64,000 nt of DNA. Origin: Sphingobium baderi. GTDB taxonomy: Bacteria; Pseudomonadota; Alphaproteobacteria; Sphingomonadales; Sphingomonadaceae. Positions 27,541 to 36,753 of this stretch are shown here, in pieces. The DNA lies in contig NZ_CP013264.1 in the NCBI RefSeq assembly GCF_001456115.1, positions 496,001 to 560,000 on the forward strand. Direction: 5' to 3'. The notes beneath the pieces were generated by a model that did no database searches, had not been told where the DNA came from, and was given only the letters and a program-made list of their open reading frames with translations. The first letter of the stretch is position 1, and the number at the start of each line of letters is the position of its first letter. Made by a program: the position numbers and the translations under genes.

Positions 27541-28842
27541 ATGTCCGCCGCATTAATCGATAGCCTTCGTTCGCTCGTCACCGATGGGGGCATGTCCCGG
27601 TCGGGCCTTGCCCGCGCCGCCGGGCTGCACGCCAACAGCCTGCGCCGTCTGGGCGAGACGGACTGGAACCCTACGGCCGAGACGCTCGGCAAGCTGGAAA
27701 CCTATCTCCAGCGGCGCGCGGGCGGCACGGCGCTGGCCAGCCCGGAAGAGATTATCAACGAAGCCCGCAACGGCCGCATGTTCATCCTGGTCGATGACGA
27801 GGATCGGGAAAATGAAGGCGATCTGGTCATTCCCGCGCAGATGGCGACGCCCGATGCGATCAACTTCATGGCGACGCATGGCCGCGGCCTCATCTGCCTG
27901 GCGCTGACCAAAAGCCGGGTGGACGAGCTGGGCCTGGACCTCATGAGCCGCAACAACGGCACGCGGCATGAAACCGCCTTCACCGTGTCGATCGAGGCGC
28001 GCGAGGGCGTCACCACCGGCATCAGCGCCGCCGACCGCGCCCGCACCATTTCCGTCGCCATCGACGGTTCGAAAAGCCGCGACGACATCGTGACGCCGGG
28101 GCATGTCTTTCCGCTGGTCGCCAAGGATGGCGGCGTTCTGGTCCGCACGGGCCACACCGAAGCGGCGGTCGACGTGGCCCGGCTCGCCGGTCTCAATCCT
28201 TCCGGCGTCATCTGCGAGGTGATGAAGGATGACGGGACCATGGCGCGCCTCGACGACCTCATTCCCTTCGCGCAGAAGCATGGGATGAAGATCGGCACGA
28301 TCCGCGACCTGATCGCTTATCGCCGCCGCCACGATCATATGTTCGAACGGCGCGCGGAAACGACCTTCACCAGCCGGTGGGGCGGCGACTGGAAAGCCAT
28401 CAGCTTCTACAACAAGGCGACCCAGACCGATCAGCTCGTGCTGCAAAAGGGACATATCGTTCCGGACGAACCCACGCTGGTGCGGATGCATCAGATGTCG
28501 ATGCTGGACGATATCTACGGCGCGACCGGCGCGCGCGGCAACCTGCTGTCGCATTCGATGGAGATCATCGGTGAAGAGGGCGCGGGCATCATCGTCGTCC
28601 TGACGGCGCGGGGCAGCACATCGGAATTCATTACGCGCTTTCTGGAGCGCCATGCGGGCAAGGCTCCTTCAGGCATGGACGATGAACTGCGCGATTATGG
28701 CGTGGGCGCGCAGATCCTTGCCGAACTGGGCGTGCATGACATGATCCTGCTCACCAACAGCCACCGCAGTCTGGTCGCGCTGGACGGTTATGACCTGGCC
28801 GTCGTCGGCCAACGCTCCATCACGCTTCCGGAGGATAATTAA
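27541..28842 (+). CDS. ribB: HTH domain fused to 3,4-dihydroxy-2-butanone-4-phosphate synthase and degenerate GTP cyclohydrolase II domain (RibBX type)
   Basis: This is a 433-residue protein in three parts. Residues 17-57 look like an XRE-type helix-turn-helix ([20 protein letters not shown], then [16 protein letters not shown]). Residues 66-270 are a full RibB domain with the acidic loop [10 protein letters not shown] (85-94) and [14 protein letters not shown] (205-218), so it should make dihydroxybutanone phosphate from ribulose 5-phosphate. Residues 275-430 follow the GTP cyclohydrolase II fold, but the three zinc cysteines and the nucleophilic arginine region are absent, so that activity is not expected. 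This matches the RibBX variant with an extra DNA-binding-like head. ribH follows after 2 bp. Confidence 0.9.
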   Translation: MSAALIDSLRSLVTDGGMSRSGLARAAGLHANSLRRLGETDWNPTAETLGKLETYLQRRAGGTALASPEEIINEARNGRMFILVDDEDRENEGDLVIPAQMATPDAINFMATHGRGLICLALTKSRVDELGLDLMSRNNGTRHETAFTVSIEAREGVTTGISAADRARTISVAIDGSKSRDDIVTPGHVFPLVAKDGGVLVRTGHTEAAVDVARLAGLNPSGVICEVMKDDGTMARLDDLIPFAQKHGMKIGTIRDLIAYRRRHDHMFERRAETTFTSRWGGDWKAISFYNKATQTDQLVLQKGHIVPDEPTLVRMHQMSMLDDIYGATGARGNLLSHSMEIIGEEGAGIIVVLTARGSTSEFITRFLERHAGKAPSGMDDELRDYGVGAQILAELGVHDMILLTNSHRSLVALDGYDLAVVGQRSITLPEDN

Positions 28843-28844
28843 GC

Positions 28845-29267
28845 ATGGCCAAGTTCCTGATCGTCGAGGCGCGCTTCTACGACCATCTCAACGACCTGCT
28901 GATCGAAGGCGCAGGCGCCGCGCTGGAGGAAGCGGGGCATAAATATGATGTCGTCACCGTGCCCGGCGCGCTGGAAATCCCCGGCGCGGTCGCGCTGGCG
29001 GCGGAAAGCGGGCGCTATGACGGCTTTATCGGCATCGGCGTGGTGATCCGCGGCGAAACCTATCATTTCGAAGTCGTGTCGAACGAAAGCGCGCGCGGCC
29101 TGATGGCGCTCAGCATGGACGGCATCGCCATCGGCAATGGCATCCTGACGGTCGAGAACGAAGCGCAGGCCCTCACCCGCGCCCGCCGCACCGAAAAGGA
29201 CAAAGGCGGCGAGGCGGCCAAGGCCGCCATCGCCATGCTGAAGTTGCGGGAACGGTTCGAGGGCTGA
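28845..29267 (+). CDS. ribH: 6,7-dimethyl-8-ribityllumazine synthase
   Basis: RibH (140 residues) condenses the pyrimidine product of the RibD pathway with dihydroxybutanone phosphate. Recognisable segments are [14 protein letters not shown] at the N-terminus, [20 protein letters not shown] (38-57) and [21 protein letters not shown] with the catalytic His74. The usual family sequence here is RGATPHF or RGATTHY, so ETYH is a small deviation. It is separated from the ribB fusion gene by only 2 bp and is surely in the same operon. It ends 3 bp from a convergent flavoenzyme gene. Confidence 0.95.
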   Translation: MAKFLIVEARFYDHLNDLLIEGAGAALEEAGHKYDVVTVPGALEIPGAVALAAESGRYDGFIGIGVVIRGETYHFEVVSNESARGLMALSMDGIAIGNGILTVENEAQALTRARRTEKDKGGEAAKAAIAMLKLRERFEG

Positions 29268-29270
29268 TAT

Positions 29271-30350
29271 TCAGGCGGCTTCCAGCGCGGAATAGGTGAC
29301 GTAACCTTCCGCCCCGCCGCTGTAGAATGTCTCCATGTCCCACGCATTGAGCGGCGCGTTCCGGCGCAGGCGCAGCGGCAGGTCCGGATTGGCGATGAAG
29401 GGGCGGCCAAAGCTGATGGCGTCGGCCAGCCCGCTGTCCAGATCCGCCTGCGCCCGCGCCGCGTCATAATCGCTGTTGAGCACCAGCGGGCCGGAAAAAT
29501 GCCGGCGGATCAGCGGCGACTGGCGTGGCACGTCGCTGCTGCCATAGCTGCCATTCGCATGGAGTTCGCGCAGTTCCAGAAAGGCGATGCCGATCCGGTC
29601 GAGCGCCTGCGCCGCGAGCGGGAACAGGCTGGCGGGGTCGCTGTCATCGGTGCCCTGCGATTCGCCATTGGGCGAAAGACGGACAGCGGTGCGATCCGCG
29701 CCGACGGCATCGGCGACGATGGCCGTCACTTCGCGCAAAAGGCGGACGCGGTTTTCCGGGCTGCCGCCATAGTCGTCGTCCCGATGATTGACGCCGTTGC
29801 GGAGGAACTGGTCGATCAGATAGCCGTTGGCGGCATGGATCTGGACCCCGTCGAACCCGGCGGCGATGGCGTTGCGGGCGGCCGCCGCATAACTATCCAG
29901 CAGCGCGGGGATTTCATCCACCGTCAGCGCGCGCGGCGTTTCATAGGGCTGCTTGCCTGCATTCGTATGGGCGTCGCCGGGCGCGGCGATCGGGCTGGAG
30001 GACAGGGGCTGCTGCCCCGACATGCTGGAATGGACGAGGCGGCCCATATGCCAGAGCTGCGACACGATCCTGCCGCCTGCCCTGTGCACCGCTTCGGTCA
30101 CGGGCTTCCATGCCTCCACCTGCTCTTCCGTCCAGAGTCCGGGCGCATGGGGCCAGCCCAAGCCCTGACGCGAAATTCCGGTCGCCTCGCTGATGATGAG
30201 CCCCGCCTGCGCGCGCTGGGCGTAATAGTCCGCCATCAGGGGCGTGGGCACATGGTCGCGCGTGGCCCGCGCGCGAGTGAGCGGGGCCATCAGGATTCGG
30301 TTGGGCGCGGCTATCGCGCCAAGCTGGATCGGATCGAACAGGGTCGGCAT
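29271..30350 (-). CDS. Old Yellow Enzyme-type alkene reductase (NemA-like)
   Basis: This 359-residue FMN protein reduces activated C=C bonds with NADPH. The barrel begins with LFDPIQLGAIAAPNRILMAP. The substrate-binding His/Asn pair lies in QIHAANGYLIDQFL, followed by the family signature NHRDDDYGGSPENRVRLLREV. The phosphate-binding end of the barrel is AISFGRPFIANPDLP. The ATG at 30350 is chosen because GAAGGGA precedes it; five codons more are open upstream. The natural substrate is not evident; enones and nitro compounds are common for the family. It lies convergent to the riboflavin operon, whose product is its cofactor precursor. Confidence 0.93.
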   Translation of the reverse strand: MPTLFDPIQLGAIAAPNRILMAPLTRARATRDHVPTPLMADYYAQRAQAGLIISEATGISRQGLGWPHAPGLWTEEQVEAWKPVTEAVHRAGGRIVSQLWHMGRLVHSSMSGQQPLSSSPIAAPGDAHTNAGKQPYETPRALTVDEIPALLDSYAAAARNAIAAGFDGVQIHAANGYLIDQFLRNGVNHRDDDYGGSPENRVRLLREVTAIVADAVGADRTAVRLSPNGESQGTDDSDPASLFPLAAQALDRIGIAFLELRELHANGSYGSSDVPRQSPLIRRHFSGPLVLNSDYDAARAQADLDSGLADAISFGRPFIANPDLPLRLRRNAPLNAWDMETFYSGGAEGYVTYSALEAA

Positions 30351-30418
30351 GGATATTCCCTTCATACAGTTTCAATTTGAAACGGGACATGGGTGCCGAA
30401 GCCAGCTAGGGAGCCGCC

Positions 30419-31318
30419 ATGGCCGGTTCAATGCCCATGATGCAAAAACATGTGCCGCCCATGGCATTTCCCGCCCTTGTCCTTGCGAATATTTTTCTGG
30501 CGATGGGTCCGGTATTGGTGCGCCTGAGCGATGTGGGGCCGATTGCGGCGGCCTTCTGGCGACTGGCGCTGGCCACCCCCTTTCTCTTCCTCCTCGCCCT
30601 GCCCCGCCTGCGAACCGCGTCGCTGGGCAAGCGGCAATGGAGCCTGATGATATTGGCGGGCCTCTTCTTCGCCGCGGATCTCGCCACATGGCATGCGGGC
30701 ATCCACCATACGAAAGTCGCCAATGCGACCATGTTCGGCAATATCAGTGCGCTGGTGCTGCCTTTATGGGGGTTGCTGATCCTGCGCCAGGCGCTGCACC
30801 GGCCTCAGCTTGCGGCACTGTTGCTGGCGCTGGTCGGCGGCGGGATATTGATGGGGGGAAGCTATGAACTGTCGCCCCGCTATTTGCGCGGCGACCTGCT
30901 CTGCCTGATGGCGGGGCTGCTCTACACCGGCTATCTGATCAGCGTGCAGGATGTGCGGCAGCGGCTCGACAGTTGGTCGGTGCTGGCCATCGCCAGCCTG
31001 TCCGGCGCGGGTCCGTTGCTGATCATATCCATCGCGGCGGGAGAGCAGGGCATGCCGGCGAACTGGACGCCGCTGATCGCCCTCGCGCTGTCGAGCCAGC
31101 TGATCGGACAGGGGCTGCTGACCTATGCGATCGGCTGGTTTTCGCCGCTGGTGCTGGGATTGAGCCTGATGATCCAGCCCGCCGTGTCAGCCGTCGTCGG
31201 ATGGCTGCTGTTCGATGAGCGGATGAGCGTGACCGATCTGGTCGGCATGATAGCGATTGCCGCGGCATTGATCCTCGTGCGGCTTCCCTGGTCGGCCAGG
31301 GTCAGGGACCAGCCCTAG
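30419..31318 (+). CDS. EamA/DMT-family metabolite exporter
   Basis: This 299-residue protein has about ten hydrophobic segments in two EamA repeats (about 15-150 and 165-295). Landmarks are VLVRLSDVGPIAAAFWRLAL in the first repeat and SLMIQPAVSAVVGWLLFDER in the second. Such drug/metabolite transporters usually export amino acids or other small molecules. The substrate cannot be read from the sequence. It is transcribed away from the Old Yellow Enzyme gene, 68 bp away, with both promoters in that gap. coq9 follows 47 bp later. Confidence 0.88.
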   Translation: MAGSMPMMQKHVPPMAFPALVLANIFLAMGPVLVRLSDVGPIAAAFWRLALATPFLFLLALPRLRTASLGKRQWSLMILAGLFFAADLATWHAGIHHTKVANATMFGNISALVLPLWGLLILRQALHRPQLAALLLALVGGGILMGGSYELSPRYLRGDLLCLMAGLLYTGYLISVQDVRQRLDSWSVLAIASLSGAGPLLIISIAAGEQGMPANWTPLIALALSSQLIGQGLLTYAIGWFSPLVLGLSLMIQPAVSAVVGWLLFDERMSVTDLVGMIAIAAALILVRLPWSARVRDQP

Positions 31319-31365
31319 CGAAAAACGGGTTCCCACTTGTCGGGCCAATGCTCTAAAGCGGTTCC

Positions 31366-32022
31366 ATGACCGCCGACCTTACCCTTGACGAAATGCGGGC
31401 CGCCCTTGCGCCCCTGCTCCCGCGCCACGCCGCGTTCGATGGCTGGAAGGATGAAGCCATCGCCATGGCGGCGGCTGAAAAGAGCATAGACCCGGATATT
31501 GCGGCGCTCGCCTTTCCGGGCGGGGCGATGGATATGATCGACGCCTGGTTCGCCAGCATCGACACGCGGATGACCGATTCCCTCTCCGCCCAGACGCTCG
31601 CCGCCCTGTCCATCCGCGCGCGGATCACCGCTCTGGTCGAAGCGCGTCTTGCCCTGCTTGCGCCGGACCGGGAAGCGTTACGCCGGGCCATCGCGATCAT
31701 GGCCATGCCCCGCAACGGCGTCCGCGCAGCAAAGCTGGGCTGGCGCGCCGCCGATGCGATGTGGCGCGCGGCGGGCGACGAAGCGACCGACTTCGCCCAT
31801 TATAGCAAGCGCATGACGCTGGGGGGCGTCTATGCCGCCACGCTGCTGGTATTTCTGGACGATGAGAGCGACGATCACACCGAAAGCCGCGCCTTCCTGG
31901 CCCGGCGCATCGAAGAGGTGATGCGGTTCGAGCGATCCAAGGCCCGTTTCAAGGGAGCGGGCGGCGGCGAACGGCTCAGCCTTTCGCGGTTCATCGGGCG
32001 GCTGCGCTATCCCGTAGTCTGA
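31366..32022 (+). CDS. COQ9 family ubiquinone biosynthesis protein
   Basis: This 218-residue protein matches COQ9, a lipid-binding protein that helps the COQ7-type hydroxylase in ubiquinone synthesis. Two parts are visible: the N-terminal TetR-like helices (TLDEMRAALAPLLPRHAAFD, then GWKDEAIAMAAAEKSID), and the C-terminal hydrophobic segment with GWRAADAMWRAAGDEATDFA, HYSKRMTLGGVYAATLLVFL and LARRIEEVMRFERSKARFK. The gene is plus strand and stands between the exporter and feoA. COQ9 is known from alphaproteobacteria and mitochondria, which fits the organism. Confidence 0.92.
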   Translation: MTADLTLDEMRAALAPLLPRHAAFDGWKDEAIAMAAAEKSIDPDIAALAFPGGAMDMIDAWFASIDTRMTDSLSAQTLAALSIRARITALVEARLALLAPDREALRRAIAIMAMPRNGVRAAKLGWRAADAMWRAAGDEATDFAHYSKRMTLGGVYAATLLVFLDDESDDHTESRAFLARRIEEVMRFERSKARFKGAGGGERLSLSRFIGRLRYPVV

Positions 32023-32054
32023 GCGCCGGGGACGGATTCGCACTGGCCATGTCC

Positions 32055-32080
32055 AATAGTAATTGATAGTCACTCGCAAA
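32055..32080. promoter_or_regulatory. Possible Fur-type box before feoAB
   Basis: The AT-rich patch AATAGTAATTGATAGT (32055-32070), with ACTCGCAAA after it, resembles degenerate ferric uptake regulator sites when read on the minus strand (TTTGCGAGTGACTATCAATT). It lies 23 bp before the feoA start. Sequence match alone is weak. Confidence 0.35.
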
Positions 32081-32102
32081 ACCTTGTGACGAGTGCCCTT
32101 CC

Positions 32103-32360
32103 TTGCGCCTGACCGACCTGCCGCTGCGACAACCCGCCTATGTGGACATTATCGACTGGAACGCCCTTTCCGCGACGGAAGGGCAGCGGCTGCGCGAATT
32201 CGGCCTGTGCGAAGGCGCCAGCGTGGAGGCGCTGCACCATGGCGGCCTGTTCGGGCGCGGTCCCATTGCCTGCAAGGTCGGGCGCATGACCATCGCGATG
32301 CGGCGCAATCATGCCGAAGCGATCACCGTCCGCACCGGACCGGAAGGAACGGTCGCATGA
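32103..32360 (+). CDS. feoA: Ferrous iron transport protein A
   Basis: FeoA (85 residues) is a small SH3-like protein that supports FeoB. Conserved elements are RLTDLPLRQPAYVDIIDW at the N-terminus, RLREFGLCEGASVEALHHG in the middle and GRGPIACKVGRMTIAMRR, with MRRNHAEAITV near the end. The start codon is TTG at 32103; the next in-frame ATG would lose most of the domain. The stop overlaps the feoB ATG by 4 bp (32357-32360). Confidence 0.92.
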   Translation: MRLTDLPLRQPAYVDIIDWNALSATEGQRLREFGLCEGASVEALHHGGLFGRGPIACKVGRMTIAMRRNHAEAITVRTGPEGTVA

Positions 32361-34219
32361 GCGCCATGCCGCTGGTCGCGCTGGTCGGCAATCCCAATGC
32401 CGGAAAAAGCGCGCTGTTCAATGCGCTGACGGGCGCGCGGCAGAAGCTGGGCAATTATCCGGGCGTCACCGTGGAGCGCAAGGCCGGGCGACTGTCGTTG
32501 TCCGATGGGCGGCCGGTGGAGCTGGTCGACCTGCCCGGCACCTACAGCCTGTCCCCGGCCAGCCCCGATGAACAGGTCACGCGCGACGTCGTCCTGGGCA
32601 GGCAGGATGGGGAAAAACGGCCCGACGCGCTGGTGGTGGTGGTCGATGCCTCCAATCTCGACAATCATCTGCGGTTCGCGCTGGAACTGATCGCGCTGGG
32701 GCTGCCCACGGTGGTGGCGCTCAACATGGTCGATCTGGCGACGCGGGACGGGCTGGAACTGGATGCGGCGGTGCTATCGCGCGAACTGGGCGTGCCGGTC
32801 ATCCCCACTGTCGCGGTGCGGAAGCGCGGGCTGGACCATCTGCTCAAGGATCTCGAAAGCCTGATCGACGGGCCGGCGATGGCCGCGCGCGCCGTCATCG
32901 TCGGACGCGATTTCGATCTGCTGCGACATGAAGCCCGGCGGATCGCGCAGGCGGCCATCGTGCGGGAAACGCCGTCGCGGCGGCTGACGGCGGCGGTGGA
33001 CCGGGTGGCGCTGCATCCGTTGTTCGGACTGCTGCTGCTGCTGGGGCTGTTGTTCGTCATGTTCCAGGCGGTCTATGCCTGGTCGGAAGCGCCCATCGCG
33101 ATGATCGAGGGATGGGCCGAAGCGGCGAGCAATATCGTGAGCGATGCCTTGCCCAGCGGCATATTCCGGTCCTTCCTGGTCGACGGCGTCATCAATGGCG
33201 TGGGATCGGTGGTGGTGTTCCTGCCGCAGATCCTGATCCTGTTCTTCTTCATCCTGATGCTGGAGGCGACGGGCTATATGGTCCGCGCCGCCTTCCTGAT
33301 GGACGGGCTGATGGCGAAGGTCGGCCTGTCGGGACGGGCTTTCATCCCGCTGCTCTCCTCCTTCGCCTGCGCGGTGCCGGGGATCATGGCGACGCGGACC
33401 ATCTCCGATCCGAAGGACCGGCTGACGACCATATTGATCGCGCCGCTGATGACCTGTTCAGCGCGGCTGCCGGTCTATGCCGTCATCATCGGCGCCTTCA
33501 TCCCGGCGCGGGACGTTGGATGGGGCATCGGCCTGCAGGGGCTGGTGCTGTTCCTGCTCTATGTCTCGGGAATCATCGGGGCGATGCTGGTGGCGCTGGC
33601 GTTACGCATGACCGTGACCAAGGGGAAAAGCGGCGGATTCCTGATGGAAATGCCGAAATATCAATGGCCGCGCCCGCGCGACATCGCGCTGGGCCTGTGG
33701 CAGCGCGCGATCATCTTCCTGAAGCGCGCGGGGACGATCATCTTTGCCTCCACCGTCATATTGTGGGTGTTGCTGAGCTTCCCCCGCGTGCCCGACGGCA
33801 ATCCCGCCAGCCAGGTGGACCACAGCATCGCGGGACGGATCGCGGGCGGCCTCAACGTCGTGCTGGAGCCGGTGGGCTTCAATCGCGACATTTCGCTGGC
33901 GCTGATCCCGGCGATGGCGGCGCGGGAAGTGGCGGTGTCGGCGCTGGCGACCGTCTATTCCATCGACGCGGGCGACGATGAGGCGAAGCTGGAGCAGAGC
34001 CTGGGCGAGCGGCTGAAGAACAAATGGTCGCTGCCGACCGCGCTGGCTTTCCTCGCCTGGTTCATTTTCGCGCCGCAATGCATTTCCACCATCGCCGTGA
34101 CGCGGCGGGAAACCAATGGGTGGAAATGGCCCGCCTTCATGGTCGGATATCTGTTCGTGCTGGCCTATCTGGCCGCGGGCGCGACATATTGGACGGCCAC
34201 CGCGCTCGGCCTGTCATAG
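32357..34219 (+). CDS. feoB: Ferrous iron transporter FeoB
   Basis: FeoB (620 residues) imports Fe(II) across the inner membrane. The N-terminal G domain has the P-loop GNPNAGKSALFN (11-22), the LGNYPGVTVERKAG switch region, DLPGTYSL and the NMVD specificity motif. A helical linker follows, then the membrane part with Gate motifs including FACAVPGIMATRTI and LTTILIAPLMTCSARLPVY. The frame is open for 88 codons upstream, but the ATG overlapping feoA is the conserved start. It lacks the long C-terminal extension of the E. coli protein, as is usual in this group. Confidence 0.96.
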   Translation: MSAMPLVALVGNPNAGKSALFNALTGARQKLGNYPGVTVERKAGRLSLSDGRPVELVDLPGTYSLSPASPDEQVTRDVVLGRQDGEKRPDALVVVVDASNLDNHLRFALELIALGLPTVVALNMVDLATRDGLELDAAVLSRELGVPVIPTVAVRKRGLDHLLKDLESLIDGPAMAARAVIVGRDFDLLRHEARRIAQAAIVRETPSRRLTAAVDRVALHPLFGLLLLLGLLFVMFQAVYAWSEAPIAMIEGWAEAASNIVSDALPSGIFRSFLVDGVINGVGSVVVFLPQILILFFFILMLEATGYMVRAAFLMDGLMAKVGLSGRAFIPLLSSFACAVPGIMATRTISDPKDRLTTILIAPLMTCSARLPVYAVIIGAFIPARDVGWGIGLQGLVLFLLYVSGIIGAMLVALALRMTVTKGKSGGFLMEMPKYQWPRPRDIALGLWQRAIIFLKRAGTIIFASTVILWVLLSFPRVPDGNPASQVDHSIAGRIAGGLNVVLEPVGFNRDISLALIPAMAAREVAVSALATVYSIDAGDDEAKLEQSLGERLKNKWSLPTALAFLAWFIFAPQCISTIAVTRRETNGWKWPAFMVGYLFVLAYLAAGATYWTATALGLS

Positions 34220-34279
34220 GGGAGTAGACGGCTTCGCGCCGCGCTCTATAAGGACCGCTTTATACGCTTCGGAGGGATC

Positions 34280-34861
34280 ATGGCGGGCTCGGTTAACAAG
34301 GTCATTCTGATCGGCAATCTGGGCGCGGACCCGGAAGTCCGCAGCTTCCAGAATGGCGGCAAGGTGTGCAACATCCGCATCGCGACCTCCGAAACATGGA
34401 AGGACCGCAATTCGGGCGAGCGCAAGGAGCGCACCGAATGGCACAGCGTCGCGATCTTTTCCGAAGGGCTGGCAGGCGTAGCCGAACGCTATCTGCGTAA
34501 GGGCAGCAAGGTCTATATCGAGGGCAAGCTGCAAACCCGCAAATGGCAGGACCAGTCGGGCAACGACCGCTACACCACCGAAGTGGTGCTGCAAGGACCG
34601 AGCGCGGTGCTGACCATGCTGGACGGCGCGCCAGGCGGCGGCGGTCAGGGCGGCGGTGGCCGTTCGCAGGGCGGGAGCGACTGGTCCGGCGGTTCGAGCG
34701 GCTTTGGCGGCGGCGATTATGACGATTTCGGCGGCGGCGGCGGAAACTTTGGCGGTGGCGGCGCGAGCGGCGGTCGTTCGCAGGGCGGCAGCGGTGGCGG
34801 CCGGGGCAGCGCAGGTGGGCCGAATTTCGACAATGATCTGGATGATGAAGTGCCGTTCTGA
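34280..34861 (+). CDS. ssb: Single-stranded DNA-binding protein
   Basis: SSB (193 residues) coats single-stranded DNA in replication and repair. The OB-fold (about 1-115) begins [20 protein letters not shown] and includes [19 protein letters not shown] and [20 protein letters not shown]. The linker is very glycine-rich (about 115-180), and the acidic tail ends DDEVPF, the partner-binding tip. GGAGG sits 4 bp before the ATG. A terminator follows the gene. Confidence 0.97.
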   Translation: MAGSVNKVILIGNLGADPEVRSFQNGGKVCNIRIATSETWKDRNSGERKERTEWHSVAIFSEGLAGVAERYLRKGSKVYIEGKLQTRKWQDQSGNDRYTTEVVLQGPSAVLTMLDGAPGGGGQGGGGRSQGGSDWSGGSSGFGGGDYDDFGGGGGNFGGGGASGGRSQGGSGGGRGSAGGPNFDNDLDDEVPF

Positions 34862-34888
34862 CGATCCGAACAGCGCAAAAGCCTTTTG

Positions 34889-34923
34889 AAGGGCGGGGCG
34901 GCGATGGCTTCCCTGCCCTTTTT
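34889..34923 (+). terminator. Rho-independent terminator of ssb
   Basis: A 10-bp stem, AAGGGCGGGG (34889-34898) with CCCTGCCCTT (34911-34920, one G-T pair), is followed by a run of T to 34923, 27 bp past the ssb stop. Confidence 0.8.
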
Positions 34924-35110
34924 GCCGGGCGGCGGGCAGCGTTCGTTGCGGGCCATTGGTCCGCTGGCACGGGGCATCATGCGGCCAGTTTCGGCCAGAG
35001 AACCCTGTCCGCTACCCATCCCATGCCATCGCCCGGCGCTGGACAGCGCGACGTCAGATTTCCCGGCGGCGCTTGAAACGAGCGGAGAGCCGTTGGCTCC
35101 GAGAGGCACG

Positions 35111-35142
35111 CCTGCCCCCGCCCGCACGCGGGAGGGGGCAGG
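35111..35142 (-). terminator. GC-rich hairpin behind galU
   Basis: CCTGCCCCC (35111-35119) pairs with GGGGGCAGG (35134-35142), with a nested CCCG/CGGG pair inside. It lies just past the galU stop on the minus strand. No T run follows, so the role as terminator is uncertain. Confidence 0.4.
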
Positions 35143-35150
35143 GCGGGTCG

Positions 35151-36050
35151 TCAGGCCGCCGCCGCGACCTTGCCCAGGCCCAGTTCGGCGGTCGCGAAGG
35201 CGCGGATGTGGTCGCTCAGGTCTTCGCGGTCCAGCGCCAACGCCAGATTGGCTTCGATATAACCGGCTTTCGACCCGCAATCGAAGCGGCGGCCGTCGAA
35301 AGTCACGCCATGGAAGGGTTGCCGGCCGATCAGGGAAGCCATCGCGTCGGTAAGCTGGATTTCGCCGCCCGCGCCCTTTTCCTGCGTTTCCAGGATCTTC
35401 ATCACATCGGGTTGCAAGATGTAACGGCCCGGCAGGATCAGGTTGGAGGGCGCGGTGCCCGGCGCGGGCTTTTCGACAAGGCCCTTCACTTCCGTCAGCG
35501 CGCCGTCGCGGGCGCCCGGATCGATCACGCCATAGCTGGGCGTCTGCTCCATCGGCACTTCGAGCGCGCAGACGAGGTTGCCGCCGACCTTGTCATAGGC
35601 GTCGACCATCTGCTTCATGCAGCCCCGGCCGGGCGCACCCTTCATAAATTCGTCGGGGAGCAGGATGGCGAAGGGCTCGTCGCCCACGATGTCGCGCGCG
35701 CACCAGATGGCATGGCCAAGGCCCAGCGGCTCCTGCTGCCGCAGGAACACGGCGTTGCCGGGATCGAGCCGGGTGCCTTCCAGCGCAGAAAGATCCTTGC
35801 CCCGTTCGCGCTGGGTGACTTCGCATTCGAAGGCGATGTCAAAATAATCCTCGATCGCGCCCTTGCCGCGCCCGGTGACGAAGATCATCTGCTCGATGCC
35901 TGCTTCCCGCGCCTCATCGACCGCATATTGGATCAAGGGGCGGTCCACGACCGGCAGCAATTCCTTGGGCACGGTCTTGGTAGCGGGCAGGAACCGCGTG
36001 CCAAGCCCCGCGACGGGAAAGACGGCTTTGCGAATCGGTTTATTCGACAT
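35151..36050 (-). CDS. galU: UTP-glucose-1-phosphate uridylyltransferase
   Basis: GalU (299 residues) makes UDP-glucose from UTP and glucose 1-phosphate, for polysaccharide and glycolipid synthesis. The nucleotidyltransferase loop is at the N-terminus (VFPVAGLGTRFLPATKTVPK, about 10-29), with PLIQYAVDEAREAGIEQMIF after it. The sugar-binding part has LGHAIWCARDIVGDEPFAIL, and KGLVEKPAPGTAPSNLILPG follows. The length and motifs are complete. The gene is monocistronic as far as the spacing shows, facing ssb tail to tail. Confidence 0.96.
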   Translation of the reverse strand: MSNKPIRKAVFPVAGLGTRFLPATKTVPKELLPVVDRPLIQYAVDEAREAGIEQMIFVTGRGKGAIEDYFDIAFECEVTQRERGKDLSALEGTRLDPGNAVFLRQQEPLGLGHAIWCARDIVGDEPFAILLPDEFMKGAPGRGCMKQMVDAYDKVGGNLVCALEVPMEQTPSYGVIDPGARDGALTEVKGLVEKPAPGTAPSNLILPGRYILQPDVMKILETQEKGAGGEIQLTDAMASLIGRQPFHGVTFDGRRFDCGSKAGYIEANLALALDREDLSDHIRAFATAELGLGKVAAAA

Positions 36051-36142
36051 GACTCTCCATTCTCGCTATCGGCGCGCACGGCTTTGCATTGCCGCGCACG
36101 CGGAAAAGGTCAAGCATCCCACTCCTGAACTATTCCGGGTAA

Positions 36143-36580
36143 TCAGACTTCCAGAAGGCGCTGCGCCATCTGTTCCAGCGCGCTTGTTTCCGCGTCGAGT
36201 TGTTCAAGCGATATGTGCACCTGCTGGTTCCGGGGATCGCGGCAGGTGAAGCCGCCGGGCGCGGGTTCCTGAAATCCGCCGACGATGAGCGCGCGGAAAC
36301 GATCGACGCGCTGCATGTCGCGTTCGATCGCCGAAATTTCGTTGAGCGCCGTCGCGTTGCGGCGATCGCGCATGGTGACCATGGTCCGCAATTCCGTCAT
36401 CAGCTTGGCCATGCTGGGCCGGTTGCGGGTGCCCACGGTGCGAATATCGCCCATCGCCTTTCGCATCATCGCGATTTTCTTTTCCAGGCTCTGTTCCAAC
36501 ATGGTCCAGGCGCAGACCAGCCGCCCGACACCGCACAGCAGCGCCGCGTCCTCGGGCGCATATTCCGAAACCGTTTTCAC
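36143..36580 (-). CDS. Hypothetical protein, helical
   Basis: This is a 145-residue protein of no family I recognise, rich in predicted helix. A segment LVCAWTMLEQSLEKKIAMM is followed by a basic MRKAMGDIRTVGTRNRPSMA and a probable coiled region NATALNEISAIERDMQRVDR. The C-terminus (FTCRDPRNQQVHISLEQLD, then AETSALEQMAQRLLEV) is also charged and helical. The start is uncertain: GTG at 36580 is used here, but the frame is open to 36703. It is on the minus strand between galU and the DUF1674 gene. Confidence 0.6.
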   Translation of the reverse strand: MKTVSEYAPEDAALLCGVGRLVCAWTMLEQSLEKKIAMMRKAMGDIRTVGTRNRPSMAKLMTELRTMVTMRDRRNATALNEISAIERDMQRVDRFRALIVGGFQEPAPGGFTCRDPRNQQVHISLEQLDAETSALEQMAQRLLEV

Positions 36581-36753
36581 CTGAACGTCCGCAACCAGAT
36601 TCAAAACCCGTGACCCCGACCCTTGTTTTACAAGGGAAACCCTGCACGGAGGGAAGCAGCCATGGCTAGAGTGGGGGCAGACGCTCCCCCGTGTCGGGGG
36701 CACGGATCATCGTTAACCGTGCCAAATCATCGGCGGGCCGTGAATGACGGGCG

